A stretch of DNA of 6,766 nucleotides from Methylococcaceae bacterium (GTDB taxonomy: Bacteria > Pseudomonadota > Gammaproteobacteria > Methylococcales > Methylomonadaceae). The first letter of the stretch is position 1. Each line of letters begins with the position of its first letter. Position numbers and translations under genes: made by a program. Location: the NCBI GenBank assembly GCA_947506075.1, contig CANNNN010000137.1, positions 1 to 6,766 on the forward strand, in the 5' to 3' direction. Shown here piece after piece: positions 5,442 to 6,766 of the stretch. The notes under the pieces were generated by a model. That model had not been told where the DNA came from, made no database searches, and saw nothing but the letters and a program-made list of their open reading frames with translations.

Positions 5442-6766
5442 AGATGATGCTCAGCGAAATTTCAGCCTGTGTGCAGGGAAAATGGGTCGGGAAAGATGTT
5501 GCAATCTCATCGGTCAGCATCAACACGCGGGCGATACAGCCGGGACAACTTTATATTGCGATTAAAGGGCACAACTTTGATGGCAATGAATTTGTAGATC
5601 AGGCGGCGCAAGCAGGCGCCATTGCAGCCATCGTCCATAGTGGCATAACAACAACCCTGCCGCATATCGTGGTTGCGAATACTCGCCTGGCCTTAGCTGA
5701 ACTGGCTGGCGCCTGGCGACAAAAAATGGCTGTTTCTGTAGTTGGCATTACCGGCAGTAACGGCAAAACCACCGTCAAGGAAATGGTTGCCGAAATATTG
5801 ACTGTTAATGGTAATACGCTGTTTACTCAAGGCAACCTGAATAATGACATCGGTGTGCCTTTAACCCTGTTGCGCTTGAACGAACAACACCGCTATGCGG
5901 TCATAGAAATGGGTGCAAACCATCCTGGCGAAATTGAATACACCAGTCGCTATGTCCAGGCTGATGTTGCGATCCTTACCAATGTTGGAGCCGCACATAT
6001 CGAAGGCTTCGGCAGTATCGACGGTGTCGCCAAAGCGAAAGGGGAAATAATCCAAACGCTTAAAGATACTGGCGTAGCGGTTCTTAATCGCGATGATGAC
6101 TATTTTGAATATTGGAGTGAGCTTGCCGGAACAAGAAAGCTCATATCGTTTGGCATGGATGACTCGGCAACTGTTACAGCGCATTCTGTTAAAACAGCAG
6201 TTATTGATCATACGTTCGCTACGACCTTTGAGTTAGTGACAACAGCAGAAACTGTACCCGTAAAGCTAAAGCTGGCGGGCTCGCATAATGTCGTCAACGC
6301 GCTGGCGGCAACGGCGGCATGTTTAGCACTGGGCATAGATTTGCAACAAATCAAACAAGGACTGGAAAATGTAAAACCGGTCACTGGACGCTTGCAGCCG
6401 CTAGTCAGTCGATACGGCAATATTGTGATCGACGATACTTACAACGCCAACTCGGCATCGTTGAAAGCAGGGCTGGATGTGCTGGCTAACTGCACAGGCA
6501 AGCCCTATCTGGTATTAGGTGCTTTTGGTGAGTTGGGGACTGAAAGCTCAAAGATCCATCGAGAAATGGGTAAGCTGATTAAGGCCAGCGGTGTTGTGCG
6601 CCTTCTGGCTGTCGGAGAGGACACCCGAAATACGGTAAAGGCTTTCGGTGACGGAGGCGAGTTTTTTAACACACAGGATGAATTGATAGCCCTGTTGAAT
6701 CAGGAACTTAAAGGCGATGAAGTCATTTTGATCAAAGGATCAAGATCACAGCGCATGGAAAATATA
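5438..6766 (+). CDS. murF: UDP-MurNAc-tripeptide:D-Ala-D-Ala ligase MurF (3' end cut by window)
   Basis: MurF ligates D-Ala-D-Ala to UDP-MurNAc-tripeptide with ATP, completing the cytoplasmic pentapeptide precursor. The frame is open for 443 codons to the window edge. E. coli MurF has 452 residues, so only about ten residues and the stop are missing. Seen in order: N-terminal substrate-binding domain with SINTRAIQPGQLYIAIKG (27-44), paralogous to the same part of MurE; P-loop GITGSNGKTTVKEM (103-116); TQGNLNNDIGVPLTLL (130-145); EMGANHPGEI (157-166); NVGAAHIEGFGS (182-193) and the following AKAKGEI (198-204); AGSHNVVNALAA (280-291); GRLQ (317-320); IDDTYNANSASL (331-342); and KGSRSQRME (433-441). 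The usual GDMxELG reads GAFGELG (361-367), a mild variant. It starts by ATGA overlap with murE. In standard dcw clusters mraY would follow. Confidence 0.96.
   Translation, partial: MKMMLSEISACVQGKWVGKDVAISSVSINTRAIQPGQLYIAIKGHNFDGNEFVDQAAQAGAIAAIVHSGITTTLPHIVVANTRLALAELAGAWRQKMAVSVVGITGSNGKTTVKEMVAEILTVNGNTLFTQGNLNNDIGVPLTLLRLNEQHRYAVIEMGANHPGEIEYTSRYVQADVAILTNVGAAHIEGFGSIDGVAKAKGEIIQTLKDTGVAVLNRDDDYFEYWSELAGTRKLISFGMDDSATVTAHSVKTAVIDHTFATTFELVTTAETVPVKLKLAGSHNVVNALAATAACLALGIDLQQIKQGLENVKPVTGRLQPLVSRYGNIVIDDTYNANSASLKAGLDVLANCTGKPYLVLGAFGELGTESSKIHREMGKLIKASGVVRLLAVGEDTRNTVKAFGDGGEFFNTQDELIALLNQELKGDEVILIKGSRSQRMENI

Noticed and set aside
3970..5565. Sequence similarity between the N-terminal parts of MurE and MurF as a recent duplication
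   Set aside because: The resemblance (for example DSRSVVSGDAFIAL and NTRAIQPGQLYIAI) is the known ancient paralogy of Mur ligases, not a new repeat.
1..6766. A hidden novel system, mobile element or CRISPR array
   Set aside because: All sequence from 533 on is accounted for by conserved dcw genes in standard order. The only gap has no gene, no transposase remnant, and no regular repeat-spacer pattern.

Overview
The window is a canonical stretch of a proteobacterial chromosome. It holds the 3' part of the RNase P RNA gene (rnpB), then the start of the division and cell wall (dcw) cluster in the order mraZ, rsmH, ftsL, ftsI, murE, murF, all on the + strand. The protein sequences (MraZ, RsmH, FtsL, PBP3, and a MurE of the meso-diaminopimelate type), this gene order and rnpB directly upstream of mraZ all fit a Gram-negative gammaproteobacterium. 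The rnpB-mraZ neighbourhood is known from Pseudomonas. The moderate base composition and the extended Cys-containing MraZ loop suggest a Methylococcales-like methanotroph, but that placement is inference from memory, not a search.

Layout: about 1-159 is the 3' portion of rnpB, with the 5' part outside the window. 160-445 is AT-rich and has no supportable gene. A near-consensus sigma70 promoter (TTGACT, 17 bp, TATAGT) lies at 446-474. It is followed by a G-rich leader of about 50 nt holding regularly spaced TGGGN boxes, the known kind of site for the MraZ repressor, and the last box also serves as the mraZ ribosome binding site. From 533 to the window end six genes are packed with gaps of 19 nt or less: mraZ/rsmH 19 nt, rsmH/ftsL 0 nt, ftsL/ftsI 1 nt overlap, ftsI/murE 1 nt, murE/murF 4 nt overlap. 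This is a single transcriptional unit. murF runs off the edge, probably about ten residues short of its stop.

The genes work together as follows. MraZ (autorepressor) controls the operon. RsmH methylates 16S rRNA. FtsL and FtsI (PBP3) are inner-membrane divisome proteins that activate and perform septal peptidoglycan cross-linking. MurE and MurF add meso-DAP and D-Ala-D-Ala to the cytoplasmic UDP-MurNAc peptide that becomes the substrate for FtsI.

I found no mobile element, CRISPR array, tRNA or unknown gene system. The points most worth a second look are at the control level: the five-box G-rich leader, which also fits a G-quadruplex pattern overlapping the ribosome binding site; a run of three non-ATG starts (TTG, GTG, GTG) in the first three genes; and the lack of ribosome binding sites for the tightly abutted ftsL and ftsI.
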